NCBI GenBank assembly: GCA_048267965.1
Contig: JBLWWK010000008.1
Location: forward strand, 1-64,000
DNA: 64,000 nt
From: GCA-2705995 sp048267965
GTDB taxonomy: Bacteria; Bacteroidota; Bacteroidia; Flavobacteriales_G; Salibacteraceae
Direction of reading: 5' to 3'
The position numbers and the translations under genes are program-made. Shown here in pieces: positions 53,536 through 62,796 of this stretch. The notes under the pieces are model-generated. The model worked only from the letters and a program-made list of their open reading frames with translations, did not search any database and was not told the DNA's origin. Numbering within the stretch: position 1 is the stretch's first letter; every line of letters starts with the position of its first letter.

Positions 53536-54963
53536 ATGGACTCACTACAAAACAAAACAAAAATTGTGGCCACTATTGGGCCAGCATCAGCCGACAAAGC
53601 CATGCTTAAATCGATGATTTTAGCAGGTGTAAACGTTTGCCGAATCAATTTTTCTCATGGTGATCATCCTACCCACCAAAAGGTGATTGATACCATTCGT
53701 GAGTTAGATCAAGAAATGGGCACTTTCACGGCCATTTTGGGCGATTTACAAGGGCCAAAAATTCGCATCGGTGAAGTAGAAAACAACGGAGTTGAACTAA
53801 AAGACGGGAGCGAACTGGTTATTACCACTCAAGAAAGGGTAGGAACCGCTCAAGAAGTCTATATTACCTATAGCCAGTTTCCGAAAGATGTTGCTGCCGG
53901 AGAGAGAATCTTGATTGATGATGGTAAGCTCATGCTCGATGTAATTGAAACCAATCGGGAAGATCGTGTGGTTTGTAAAGTAATTCACGGTGGTACCCTC
54001 TCTTCGAAAAAAGGAGTAAACCTTCCTAACACTAAAATTTCACTGCCTTGTTTAACCGAGAAAGATTTAAGAGATCTTGAGTTTGCTTTAGACAACGATC
54101 TTTCTTGGATTGCTCTATCTTTTGTGAGAAAAGCGCAAGATGTAAGAGAATTGCGTGAAATTATTGACCAAAGAGGCACCAAAAATCGCATTATCGCCAA
54201 AATTGAGAAGCCAGAAGCCATTGATAATCTAGACGAGATTATTGCTGAAACAGATGGTGTAATGGTAGCTCGTGGAGACTTAGGAGTTGAGATTCCGATG
54301 CAAAATGTGCCGCTTATTCAGAAAGAGATTGTCAATAAATGTCAACGTTCTGCCAAGCCGGTGATTATTGCCACTCAGATGATGGAAACCATGATCGAGA
54401 ATATTTCTCCAACACGTGCAGAAGTAAACGATGTGGCCAATGCTGTAATGGATGGTGCAGATGCTGTAATGTTGAGTGGAGAAACATCTGTTGGTAGATT
54501 TCCATTGCAAGTAATCGAAGCCATGTACAAGATTCTTATCCGTACAGAAACTTTCCAGGGCATTTACCACAAAGAATTTTTACCCGAAGTGGTAGATGAT
54601 CGCTTTATTTCTGACTCTGTATGTTTCTCAGCTGTGAAGATGCAAGAAAGAACCAAAGCCAAGGCGATTATCACTATGACTCACTCGGGTTATACCGCTT
54701 TTAAAATTTCTAGCTTTAGACCCGCCTCAAACGTTTTTGTTTTCACGAGCAACGTGAAAATATTAAATATGTTGAGCTTGCTTTGGGGGGTAAAAGGTTT
54801 TTACTACGATAAGTTTGAAAGCACAGACAATACCATTTTAGATATCAAGAAAATGCTAAAAACCAATGGTTTACTTCAGTCTGATGACTTGGTAATCAAT
54901 ATTGCTAGTATGCCAATTAGCGATAAGGGTATGACTAACATGGTTCGTTTAAGCAGAGTATAG
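53536..54963 (+). CDS. pyk: pyruvate kinase
   Basis: Converts PEP and ADP to pyruvate and ATP. 475 residues. Substrate-binding ATIGPAS and NFSHGDH near the start, the catalytic lysine in IAKIEKPEAIDN (about 219-230) and metal-binding MVARGDLGVEIP (about 238-249) are all visible, as is the MMETMIENISPTRAEVNDVANA segment. A hairpin follows that overlaps the pheS end. Confidence 0.97.
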   Translation: MDSLQNKTKIVATIGPASADKAMLKSMILAGVNVCRINFSHGDHPTHQKVIDTIRELDQEMGTFTAILGDLQGPKIRIGEVENNGVELKDGSELVITTQERVGTAQEVYITYSQFPKDVAAGERILIDDGKLMLDVIETNREDRVVCKVIHGGTLSSKKGVNLPNTKISLPCLTEKDLRDLEFALDNDLSWIALSFVRKAQDVRELREIIDQRGTKNRIIAKIEKPEAIDNLDEIIAETDGVMVARGDLGVEIPMQNVPLIQKEIVNKCQRSAKPVIIATQMMETMIENISPTRAEVNDVANAVMDGADAVMLSGETSVGRFPLQVIEAMYKILIRTETFQGIYHKEFLPEVVDDRFISDSVCFSAVKMQERTKAKAIITMTHSGYTAFKISSFRPASNVFVFTSNVKILNMLSLLWGVKGFYYDKFESTDNTILDIKKMLKTNGLLQSDDLVINIASMPISDKGMTNMVRLSRV

Positions 54964-54986
54964 AAAATAGAGAAAGGCCAAAAAAA

Positions 54987-55012
54987 CAAAAGCTTGCTAA
55001 TGCAAGCTTTTG
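54987..55012. terminator. hairpin between pyk and pheS
   Basis: CAAAAGCTTGC (54987-54997) and GCAAGCTTTTG (55002-55012) form an 11-bp stem with loop TAAT. It covers the last codons and stop of pheS, so it may serve both convergent genes; on the minus strand the T-rich TTTTTTGG follows. Confidence 0.6.
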
Positions 55013-56022
55013 AATTGGTCTAAGAAGCGAGTATCGTTCTCGCTGTATAATCGTAAATCGTTGACTTGGTACTTTAGCTGAGCAATTCTTTCTACTCCCA
55101 TACCAAAGGCAAACCCTGAGTATTTGGAAGAATCAATACCGCAATTTTCTAACACATTGGGGTCTACCATTCCGCAGCCCATAATTTCTAGCCAGCCTGT
55201 ATATTTACAAACGTTGCAGCCATCACCGTTGCACAAAGTACAGCTTACGTCCATTTCTGCAGAAGGCTCTGTAAAAGGGAAGTAAGAAGGCCGTAAACGG
55301 ATAGCTGCATTCTCGCCAAACATTTCTTTCACAAAGTATTGCAATGTTTGTTTTAGGTCTGCAAAAGAAACATCGGTATCAATATATAAGCCTTCTACTT
55401 GGTGAAAAAAGCAATGTGCGCGAGCTGAAATAGCTTCGTTTCTATAAACTCTTCCCGGAGCTACAATGCGAATTGGAGGCGTATTATTTTCCATAATACG
55501 AACTTGTACTGAAGAAGTATGTGTTCTTAATGCTAATTCTTCCTCGTCATTTTTAACGAAAAAAGTGTCTTGCATATCTCTTGCTGGATGCTCTTCTGGG
55601 AAGTTTAAAGCGGTAAAATTGTGCCAGTCGTCTTCCACTTCTGGTCCTTCTTCAACGGTATAGCCAATTCTACCAAAGATCTCACAAATTTCGTGGCGCA
55701 CCATAGAAATGGGATGGCGGGTTCCTACCTTGGTTCTAATACCTGGGCGGGTTAAATCGCTTGGTTTATTGGCCAAATTAGCTTGTGAATGGGTCGCGTT
55801 TTTAAGCGAATCAAATTTGTCTTGAGCCAAGTTTTTAAGGGCATTTAACTCTTGACCAAAAGCCTTTTTTTGATCGTTGGGTACATCTTTAAAAGCCGAG
55901 AACAGCTGCTTGATTTCGCCTTTAGATCCTAAGTATTTAATGCGGAATTGTTCTAATTCTTCACTGCTGGTTGTAGCGAAGTTTTCAATTTCTTTTTTAA
56001 CCTTTTCTACTTGTTCAATCAT
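54997..56022 (-). CDS. pheS: phenylalanyl-tRNA synthetase alpha subunit
   Basis: Class II synthetase subunit, 341 residues. N-terminal coiled coil (about 1-85), then the catalytic domain with motif 2 GRVYRNEAISARAHCFFHQVEGLYID (about 188-213, here split for reading) and motif 3 GFAFGMGVERIAQLKY (about 311-326). The beta subunit is not in the window. Confidence 0.96.
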   Translation of the reverse strand: MIEQVEKVKKEIENFATTSSEELEQFRIKYLGSKGEIKQLFSAFKDVPNDQKKAFGQELNALKNLAQDKFDSLKNATHSQANLANKPSDLTRPGIRTKVGTRHPISMVRHEICEIFGRIGYTVEEGPEVEDDWHNFTALNFPEEHPARDMQDTFFVKNDEEELALRTHTSSVQVRIMENNTPPIRIVAPGRVYRNEAISARAHCFFHQVEGLYIDTDVSFADLKQTLQYFVKEMFGENAAIRLRPSYFPFTEPSAEMDVSCTLCNGDGCNVCKYTGWLEIMGCGMVDPNVLENCGIDSSKYSGFAFGMGVERIAQLKYQVNDLRLYSENDTRFLDQFKSLH

Positions 56023-56062
56023 CCTAACATGCGTTTCGTCTGCGAAGTTAAAGTTTACGCCT

Positions 56063-56917
56063 TTAATCGAAGGCAGAAATCACCTTCATTTCCATGATTA
56101 CCGGCTCAAGAGGGCGATCTTTCTTATCGGTAGGAACCGCAGCTATGCTATCTAAAACATCGAATCCTTCTATGAGTTGACCAAAAACAGTATAGCCTCC
56201 ATCGAGGTGAGGGGCGCCTCCCACGGTTGAATACAGCGCTTCTTGATGTTTGTTAAGCTTAAAACTATTGGCAACCGCTTCTATTCCTGACTTGTGTTGA
56301 GCAATTAATTTCTCAAGTTGCTCGCGATTTTTTGACTTCTGAGCGGCCAGATATTGCGTTTTAAATTGAATATTGGCAGAATCATTTAAATACAGTTTAA
56401 AGGCATCTTGACCATACATGCTCATTCTGCGCTGGTTAATAGCACGAATTTGGGAGTCGTTAAAAACAGAGCCTTGAACAATGTAAAATTGCGACCCTGA
56501 ACTGTATTTATATGGGTTGATTTTATCGCCTTCTCGGGCAGCAGCCAGCGCCCCTTTACGGTGGTAAAGGCCGTCTACAAATTCTGGAGGAAGCGTATAA
56601 CCTGGTCCGCCATTCCCCACTTTTTGTGTGCTATCGGCTTGTTTAGAAAGCGGATCTCCGCCTTGAATCATAAACTGATTTATCACCCGGTGAAATTGCA
56701 AGTCGTTGTAAAAGCCTTTGTTTACTAATTCAATAAAATTGTTTTTGTGAATGGGGGTTTCGTTGTAAAGCTCTACCACCATTTGACCATAATTGGTAGT
56801 GATTTGTACGCGAGTACGGGGTTCTTCAGGTTCGTTTACCAAAAACGATGAAAGCAAAAGGGCTGACAAACCAACCAAGAAAATTGAGAGTAGATTGAAA
56901 CCGTGTTTTTTCATCAA
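56063..56917 (-). CDS. cyclophilin-type peptidylprolyl isomerase with insertion
   Basis: 284 residues. An N-terminal hydrophobic signal or anchor (about 8-27) precedes a cyclophilin fold: NFIELVNKGFYNDLQFHRVI and FMIQGGDPL on the N-side, GGAPHLDGGYTVFGQLIEG on the C-side. About 80-90 helical, charged residues are inserted between YIVQGSVFND and LYSTVGG. It assists proline isomerisation in periplasmic proteins. The start may be either of two adjacent ATGs. Confidence 0.9.
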   Translation of the reverse strand: MMKKHGFNLLSIFLVGLSALLLSSFLVNEPEEPRTRVQITTNYGQMVVELYNETPIHKNNFIELVNKGFYNDLQFHRVINQFMIQGGDPLSKQADSTQKVGNGGPGYTLPPEFVDGLYHRKGALAAAREGDKINPYKYSSGSQFYIVQGSVFNDSQIRAINQRRMSMYGQDAFKLYLNDSANIQFKTQYLAAQKSKNREQLEKLIAQHKSGIEAVANSFKLNKHQEALYSTVGGAPHLDGGYTVFGQLIEGFDVLDSIAAVPTDKKDRPLEPVIMEMKVISAFD

Positions 56918-57050
56918 AATGGGGCGTTTTAAAGAGTTTGCCGTTCGAAAATAAAGTAAACCTCAAATTTATCGAGGCGATAAGTGGGTTAATTGCATTA
57001 ATAGAATTATTTTTCGACCTTTACTGTTTGGTACTAATTATTGCCCCATT

Positions 57051-57461
57051 ATGAAATTGAGATTTTTCATTACTTTACTAATAGTTGGATTAGCTTTTGT
57101 TGCATGTGAAAAGGAAAAAGACCCTACGAAACTTCAAGTGTTTGTTGTAGATGAAGAAGGGCAAAAAGTGCAAAACGCAGTTATTCAATTTAACTGTGAA
57201 TCTTCTTTTAATCCGCCTAGACCTTGCGATGTAGAGATTGAAGTAAATGCCAATTCAAGTGGGTTTTACGAGCATAAATTTGATCAACCCGCTGTGTTGA
57301 GAATCAATGCCTTTAAGATCGATCGAGATACTTTGGTGTTGGGTACGTTACCAGATACCACTATGGTAATTACAGCAGACTCGTTATGTGGTGAATCTTT
57401 TGTGTCTATTCAAGAAGAAGAAACTACTCGGAAAACGGTTGTTGTGTACGAATGTAATTAA
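57051..57461 (+). CDS. small lipoprotein of unknown function
   Basis: 136 residues. A lipoprotein-type signal peptide ends at LAFVAC (Cys19). The mature part looks like a single beta-sandwich with an early LQVFVVDEEGQKVQNAVIQF, as in carboxypeptidase-regulatory-like or peptidase-associated domains. I do not recognise the family. Its 3' end overlaps the convergent gene by 38 bases. Confidence 0.7.
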   Translation: MKLRFFITLLIVGLAFVACEKEKDPTKLQVFVVDEEGQKVQNAVIQFNCESSFNPPRPCDVEIEVNANSSGFYEHKFDQPAVLRINAFKIDRDTLVLGTLPDTTMVITADSLCGESFVSIQEEETTRKTVVVYECN

Positions 57462-57771
57462 TCACCGCTTCTTTCATTAAGCGTTCTTGGTCGGCTTCTT
57501 TCAAGTGAGGAAGCTTTTTCTCTCTGGTAAAATGTGGCCATCCTTCACGATCGGTTCCTTCGTAACTATAATAGCCGTATGGTTCTAATAGTGCACATGT
57601 GCCGATGTGAATTACATCTAGCTTTTCGTCTTTTGAAAACTCTTTAAAGCCTTGACCTAACTCTTGAACACCGATTAAAAAAACGATGGTATCTAAATCT
57701 AGGTCGTCACCAAATTGGGCTTTCATGGGTGCAATTACCTCTCTCCACTCTTTTTCAAACTCAAAATCCAT
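57424..57771 (-). CDS. conserved hypothetical protein
   Basis: 115 residues, acidic, no signal or membrane segment. LDTIVFLIGVQELGQGFKEF and a repeated Tyr/Pro segment (LLEPYGYYSYEG) suggest a small alpha/beta protein. I do not recognise it, though the length and composition look like a real gene of the lineage. Overlaps the lipoprotein gene tail to tail. Confidence 0.65.
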   Translation of the reverse strand: MDFEFEKEWREVIAPMKAQFGDDLDLDTIVFLIGVQELGQGFKEFSKDEKLDVIHIGTCALLEPYGYYSYEGTDREGWPHFTREKKLPHLKEADQERLMKEAVINYIRTQQPFSE

Positions 57772-57844
57772 TTCAACATTGCTTTGTGCGCAAAGTTAGA
57801 TTTCTTCTTCTTGAGAAAGGCAGAATTAAAAATATCTTAGCAAA

Positions 57845-58390
57845 GTGAATGCGGTAGATATAGTTTTATTAATTCCGTTACTATACGGAGCCTACAAAGG
57901 GTTTACTCGAGGTGTTATTTTAGAAATTGCTACCCTAGTAGCTTTGTTATTAGGTGTTTGGGGAGCGATTCAGTTTTCTTCTTACACCGAAGGCGTACTT
58001 TCTGAATCGATAGATATTAACGAATCGTATTTACCGTTAACTGCTTTTGCAGTCACCTTTGTGGTAATTGTAATCGCTATTCATTTATTAGCAAGGGTGT
58101 TGCAAAAGATTATTTCGCTAGCAGCTTTGGGTTTGGTAAACAAGCTGTTGGGCTTAGTTTTTGGCGCAGTAAAATTCGCGCTCATTCTCAGCTTTGTTTT
58201 AGTGGTGATTAACTCGGTAGAAAGTAAATGGGGTTCTCTCAACGATTCTGCTTGGAGAAAAGAATCGAAATTGTACGAACCCATTTCGAACATAGGTCCT
58301 TTGTTATTACCAGTGGTTGAGAACAACCACTGGTATAAAGATTATGTGAAAGACTATGTAGATTCTACTGAAGAAACAATTAGTCTTTAA
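57845..58390 (+). CDS. CvpA family membrane protein
   Basis: 181 residues, four hydrophobic segments. YGAYKGFTRGVILEIATLVALLLG near the start and VNKLLGLVFGAVKFALILSFVLV are CvpA signatures. In E. coli the family affects colicin V production; a general role is unresolved. Start is GTG 57845. Overlaps pgk tail to tail by 11 bases and contains a 12-bp hairpin (58308-58335). Confidence 0.87.
   Translation: MNAVDIVLLIPLLYGAYKGFTRGVILEIATLVALLLGVWGAIQFSSYTEGVLSESIDINESYLPLTAFAVTFVVIVIAIHLLARVLQKIISLAALGLVNKLLGLVFGAVKFALILSFVLVVINSVESKWGSLNDSAWRKESKLYEPISNIGPLLLPVVENNHWYKDYVKDYVDSTEETISL
58308..58335 (-). other. intragenic hairpin at the cvpA 3' end
   Basis: TACCAGTGGTTG (58308-58319) and CAACCACTGGTA (58324-58335) form a perfect 12-bp stem with loop AGAA inside cvpA, 45 bases past the pgk stop on the opposite strand. 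It may end or protect the pgk transcript; there is no T run. Confidence 0.45.
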
Positions 58391-59573
58391 TTGCCGCAAC
58401 TCCAGGAAGTTCTTTCCCCTCGATTAGCTCAAGCAATGCACCACCGCCCGTAGAAACGTAGCTAACGTGTTCGCTGAGGTTAAATTTGTTGACCGCTGCA
58501 ACCGAATCACCGCCACCTACTAGGGAGTAAGCGCCTCTTTCAGTTCCAGTAACTACTGCAAAAGCGGCAGATTTGGTTCCTTCAGAAAAGTTTTCAAATT
58601 CAAAAACGCCCATAGGTCCGTTCCATAAAATGGTTTTAGACTCTTCAATACACATTTTGGTGTGTTCAATAGCTTTTGGCCCAATGTCTAAGCCCATCCA
58701 ACCGGCTGGTATACTATCGGTAGGAACCACTTTCTGATTAGCGTTGTTGTTAAAATCATCTGCAGCCACTGTGTCTTCAGGAAGTAAAATACGAACACCT
58801 TTCATTTCTGCTTGGCGCATCACTTCTTTGGCTAAGTCGAGTTTGTCTTCTTCAACTAATGAGTTTCCGACTTCACCGCCCATAGCTTTGGCGAATGTGT
58901 AAGCCATTCCACCACCAATAATTAGGTTGTCGATTTTATCAAGCAAGTTTTCAATGATGCCAATTTTAGAAGAAACTTTTGCACCACCAATAATGGCAGT
59001 GAATGGTTTTTGAGGCTCTTGCATTACTTTGGCAACACTCTCAAGTTCTTTTTGCATTAACATTCCGAAACACTTGGCTTCGGTATTAAAAAACTCAGCA
59101 ATAATAGCTGTTGAAGCATGTGCGCGGTGAGCAGTACCAAAAGCATCGTTTACGTAAATGTCTCCGTGCTTTGCTAATTTTTCAGCAAAGGCTTTGTCGC
59201 CTGCTGTTTCTTCTTTGTAGAATCTAAGGTTTTCTAAGAGTAAAACATTTCCTGGTTCTAACTCGGTAGAAAGTTCAAAAGCCTCTTCGCTCACGCAATC
59301 GTCTGCAAATAGTATGGTTTTGCCCAATTCAGCGCTTAAATATTCGCCAAGATGACGCAAAGAAAAACGGTCTTCAGGTCCTGTTTTTGGGCGACCCAAG
59401 TGAGACATTAATACTACTGAACCACCATTTTTCAAAATCGATTGAATGGTAGGAAGAGCCGCTTGAATTCGCGTATCGTCTGTAATTTTAAAATCATCAT
59501 TTAAGGGCACGTTAAAGTCAACGCGAATAAGAGCCCTTTTGCCAGAAAAATCAATGTCTTGAATTGTTTTCAT
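58380..59573 (-). CDS. pgk: phosphoglycerate kinase
   Basis: Glycolytic ATP-forming enzyme, 397 residues. RVDFNVPLND (about 17-26), VVLMSHLGRPKTGPEDRFSL near 53-72, GGAKVSSKIGIIENLL near 196-211 and WNGPMGVFEFENF near 317-329 are the expected substrate and nucleotide sites. Divergent from holB. Confidence 0.97.
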   Translation of the reverse strand: MKTIQDIDFSGKRALIRVDFNVPLNDDFKITDDTRIQAALPTIQSILKNGGSVVLMSHLGRPKTGPEDRFSLRHLGEYLSAELGKTILFADDCVSEEAFELSTELEPGNVLLLENLRFYKEETAGDKAFAEKLAKHGDIYVNDAFGTAHRAHASTAIIAEFFNTEAKCFGMLMQKELESVAKVMQEPQKPFTAIIGGAKVSSKIGIIENLLDKIDNLIIGGGMAYTFAKAMGGEVGNSLVEEDKLDLAKEVMRQAEMKGVRILLPEDTVAADDFNNNANQKVVPTDSIPAGWMGLDIGPKAIEHTKMCIEESKTILWNGPMGVFEFENFSEGTKSAAFAVVTGTERGAYSLVGGGDSVAAVNKFNLSEHVSYVSTGGGALLELIEGKELPGVAAIKD

Positions 59574-59677
59574 TACAATTTGTAAATAAGGCGTTTAAGT
59601 TTGTTTGAAGTTCCAAAAATGAAATAAAAAATGCGGAGGGCAAAAGGTTTCAGGGCGTTTTAGCAAAGCCTTTGTTT

Positions 59678-59685
59678 TACCTTTG
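59678..59685 (+). promoter_or_regulatory. holB promoter -7 element
   Basis: TACCTTTG, an exact match ending seven bases before ATG 59693, so the transcript would have a leader of only a few bases. Confidence 0.5.
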
Positions 59686-59692
59686 AATAATC

Positions 59693-60811
59693 ATGTGGAA
59701 AGAAAGAGTTGTTGGTCAATCGGCCATTCTTGAAAATTTCGAAAAAACGTTATCAGCGAGAAGAATCAGTCATGCTCAATTATTTTTAGGAGCACATGGC
59801 AGAGGTTCTTTAGCGTTAGCACTTGCGTATGCCGAAATGTTGATGGAAAAAACGGCAAAAGAAAGTTCTCATTCTCAAACAATGATGAGTAAATTAGTAC
59901 ATCCTGATGTGCATTTTGCTTTTCCGGTTGCCAAAATTGGCAGTGGCAGTAAGGTTACTTTGAGCGATGATTTTATAAAACCGTTTCGTGAAAATATCAT
60001 CAATAATCCGTATTTGAGTCTGTTTCAGTGGACAAAAGCCATTGATGTTGAGAAAAAGCAAGTGCTTATTAATGCAGCTCAAGGAGCAGAGATTAGCCGA
60101 AAATTGCAGTTAAAATCATTCGAAGGCGAATACAAAGTGATGATTATTTGGATGGCCGATAAAATGAATGTGGCTACTTCTAACAAATTGCTGAAATTGA
60201 TTGAAGAGCCGCCCGAAAAAACCGTTCTTCTCTTAGTGGCTGAAGACGAAGAACAAATGCTGGCTACCATTTTATCTCGAACACAAATTATTCGAGTACC
60301 GCCCATTGAAACTGAGGCTATTGAAAACGAGCTAATCACCCAATACGATATTGCGCCAGATACGGCTAAAAGTATTGCCGGATTAGCAGATGGTGATTTT
60401 GCATCTGCTTTGTCGATTTTACATACATCAGACGAAGAAAACTACGATCAGAAAGCCTTTATTCAATGGATGAGAACGTGCTACCAAAAAGATTTTTTCA
60501 AACTAGACGCCTGGATTGGCGACATGAGCAGAGTAGGTAGAGAAAGACAAAAAATGTTCTTTGCTTACGGTCTGCATATTTTTAGAGAATGTTTAATCAG
60601 TAATTACGCAGATGCCTCGTTAATTCGGTTACACGGTGAAGAGCAAAACTTTGTACAGAAGTTTAAACCGTTTGTAAATACTGCCAATGCACTTCAATTA
60701 ATCGAAGAGTTTGAAGAAGCCTCGGCAGATATCGAAAGAAATGGTAACTCACGCATTGTTTTTACTGATTTGTCGTTAAAAGTGATGAAACTACTCACGC
60801 TAAAACCGTGA
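59693..60811 (+). CDS. holB: DNA polymerase III delta-prime subunit
   Basis: Clamp-loader subunit, 372 residues. The N-terminal AAA+-like domain starts WKERVVGQSAILENFEKTL and has AQLFLGAHGRGSLALALAYA (about 27-46) at the Walker A position; the sensor region KVMIIWMADKMNVATSNKLLKLIEEPPEKT is typical of delta-prime and tau/gamma proteins. Walker A lacks the GKT of an active ATPase, as is normal for delta-prime. ricT follows, an order also seen in Firmicutes. Confidence 0.88.
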   Translation: MWKERVVGQSAILENFEKTLSARRISHAQLFLGAHGRGSLALALAYAEMLMEKTAKESSHSQTMMSKLVHPDVHFAFPVAKIGSGSKVTLSDDFIKPFRENIINNPYLSLFQWTKAIDVEKKQVLINAAQGAEISRKLQLKSFEGEYKVMIIWMADKMNVATSNKLLKLIEEPPEKTVLLLVAEDEEQMLATILSRTQIIRVPPIETEAIENELITQYDIAPDTAKSIAGLADGDFASALSILHTSDEENYDQKAFIQWMRTCYQKDFFKLDAWIGDMSRVGRERQKMFFAYGLHIFRECLISNYADASLIRLHGEEQNFVQKFKPFVNTANALQLIEEFEEASADIERNGNSRIVFTDLSLKVMKLLTLKP

Positions 60812-60916
60812 TTTTTTATTCGTAGTAATTCATCTAATTTTGACTATCGAAACCGAAAGGTGAAATAATTGTAGAATAAGTGTTGACAGCAGTCAACTCT
60901 AAATAGATATTGAAGT

Positions 60917-62314
60917 ATGGGATGTGGAAGTTGTTCTTCCGGAGGTTGTGGTTCGAGTGTTCCGGCCGGCTGTGGAAGTAACGGATCGTGTGCCACTGGA
61001 AGCTGTGGGAAATTAGACGTATTCAATTGGTTAGCCAATATGGAAATGCCCAATGCTAAAAGAGCGAATACGTACGTAGAAGTTAGGTTTAAGAATACAC
61101 GAAAAGAATATTTTAGAGTTCCCGAAAGCCTTGATTTAACGGCAGGAACCATTGTTAAAGTTGAAGCTGTTTCTGGCTACGATATCGGTGCGGTAACACT
61201 TACCGGTGAATTGGTTCAGGTGCAAATGGCCAAGCGAAGAACGAAAGATAACAAAGACATGCGTTCGGTACTGGCTCAACCAACGCAAGAAGAAATCGAT
61301 AAATGGCAAGAAGCAAGAGGGCTTGAAAAAAGCACCATGCTTAAAACCCGATTAATCGTTCAAGAGCTGAAACTTCAAATGAAGATTTCAGATGTAGAAT
61401 ACCAAGCCGATCGGTCAAAAGCTACTTTTTATTACACAGCAGATGATCGTGTAGATTTTCGTGAACTCATAAAAATACTTGCCGACCAGTTTAAAATTCG
61501 GGTAGAAATGCGCCAAATTGGGGCTAGACAAGAAGCTGGTAGAGTAGGTGGTATTGGGTCTTGCGGACGTGAGCTGTGCTGTTCAACTTGGCTAACCGAT
61601 TTTAGATCTGTGAGCACAAGCGCTGCGCGTTATCAGCAATTAGCGATTAACCCGATAAAACTAGCAGGACAATGTGGTAAATTGAAATGCTGCCTCAATT
61701 ATGAGCTCGATTCTTACATGGAAGCTGTAAAAGAGTTTCCTGATAGCAATACGCGCTTACGAACTAAAAAAGGAGACGCGTTCCATCAGAAAACAGACAT
61801 CTTTAAACGGAAAATGTGGTTCTCGTATCCAGACGAGCCAACCAAGTTTTACGAATTGAGTTTAGACCGTGTTAATGAGATTATTTCATTAAATCAAGAC
61901 GGAAAAACGCCTCAAGATTTAGAAGATTTTGTTGAAATTCCAGAAATGGAAGAGGTAGAGCCAGACTACGAAAACGTAGTAGGGCAAGATAGCCTAACTC
62001 GATTCGATCAAAAGAATAAAAAATCGAGAAACAAAAAGCGTAATAGTCGCTCTCGAAATAACAAGAAAACGGTTCCTACCAATAAAAAGCAAGAAGGGGA
62101 GAAAACACCTAAAAGTGGTAACCGCCAAAAGGCGAAGCCAAAAGGGAAACCCAACAGGCCTAAGCAAGAGGGAGGCGGAGCACAGCCTAAAAAAGAAGGC
62201 GGACAAAGGCCTAAGGCAAGAGGCAAAGGCAAACCAAGAAGTCAGAATAGACCAAGCGGAAACAAGCCCAAACCAAAAGCTAACAAAAAACCAAATAATC
62301 CTAAAAGCGAGTGA
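60917..62314 (+). CDS. ricT: PSP1 domain protein, RicT-like
   Basis: 465 residues. A Cys/Gly-rich start (MGCGSCSSGGCGS) is followed by the PSP1 core (about 50-290) with VGGIGSCGRELCCSTWL and GQCGKLKCCLNYELD. The cysteines in the core resemble the iron-sulfur ligands of the RicT/YaaT complex that controls RNase Y in Bacillus. The C-terminal ~110 residues are a low-complexity Lys/Arg/Asn/Pro tail, likely an RNA-binding region. It overlaps gldH at the stop. Confidence 0.88.
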   Translation: MGCGSCSSGGCGSSVPAGCGSNGSCATGSCGKLDVFNWLANMEMPNAKRANTYVEVRFKNTRKEYFRVPESLDLTAGTIVKVEAVSGYDIGAVTLTGELVQVQMAKRRTKDNKDMRSVLAQPTQEEIDKWQEARGLEKSTMLKTRLIVQELKLQMKISDVEYQADRSKATFYYTADDRVDFRELIKILADQFKIRVEMRQIGARQEAGRVGGIGSCGRELCCSTWLTDFRSVSTSAARYQQLAINPIKLAGQCGKLKCCLNYELDSYMEAVKEFPDSNTRLRTKKGDAFHQKTDIFKRKMWFSYPDEPTKFYELSLDRVNEIISLNQDGKTPQDLEDFVEIPEMEEVEPDYENVVGQDSLTRFDQKNKKSRNKKRNSRSRNNKKTVPTNKKQEGEKTPKSGNRQKAKPKGKPNRPKQEGGGAQPKKEGGQRPKARGKGKPRSQNRPSGNKPKPKANKKPNNPKSE

Positions 62315-62787
62315 TGAAACACATTAAGTGGTCGTTTCTTATCGGCTTGTTGAGCTTAATGGCTTGCACAGAGCCTCCGTTTTATGCAGAAAGCAAGCCC
62401 ATTGAAAACCAAGCTTGGGAAATGGATAATCAAAAAGTGTTTGAGCCCGTTATTCAAGATACTACAGGACTTTACAATGTGTTTTTTACGTTGAGAAACG
62501 CCAGTACGTATCCGTATCAGAATATTTGGCTTTTTGTAGAACGCGAAATGCCCAATGGACAAGTAAAAGTAGACACGGTAGATTGTCCGTTGGCCTACAA
62601 AGATGGCCGATGGATTGGCAAAAGCGCTGGCGAATTGCGAGATAATCTCATCTTGTACAGAGGCAATTTCCGTTTCGAGCAATCGGGGAAATACCGATAT
62701 TCTATTCAGCATGGAATGAGAGATTCTGTGTTAAAAGATGTTACAGATGTTGGCTTACTTATCAATAAGGTAAAGCTGAATAATTAA
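62314..62787 (+). CDS. gldH: gliding motility lipoprotein GldH
   Basis: 157 residues from ATG 62314, where TGATG joins it to ricT. Lipoprotein signal with lipobox LMAC. The rest matches GldH: WEMDNQKVFEPVIQDT and NVFFTLRNASTYPYQNIWLFV. GldH is required for gliding in Flavobacterium johnsoniae; here it lies next to ricT and a PBP1A, a recurring Bacteroidota neighbourhood. Presence fits the type IX-sorted proteins at 16.8-27.7 kb. Confidence 0.9.
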   Translation: MKHIKWSFLIGLLSLMACTEPPFYAESKPIENQAWEMDNQKVFEPVIQDTTGLYNVFFTLRNASTYPYQNIWLFVEREMPNGQVKVDTVDCPLAYKDGRWIGKSAGELRDNLILYRGNFRFEQSGKYRYSIQHGMRDSVLKDVTDVGLLINKVKLNN

Positions 62788-62796
62788 TTTTACCCA

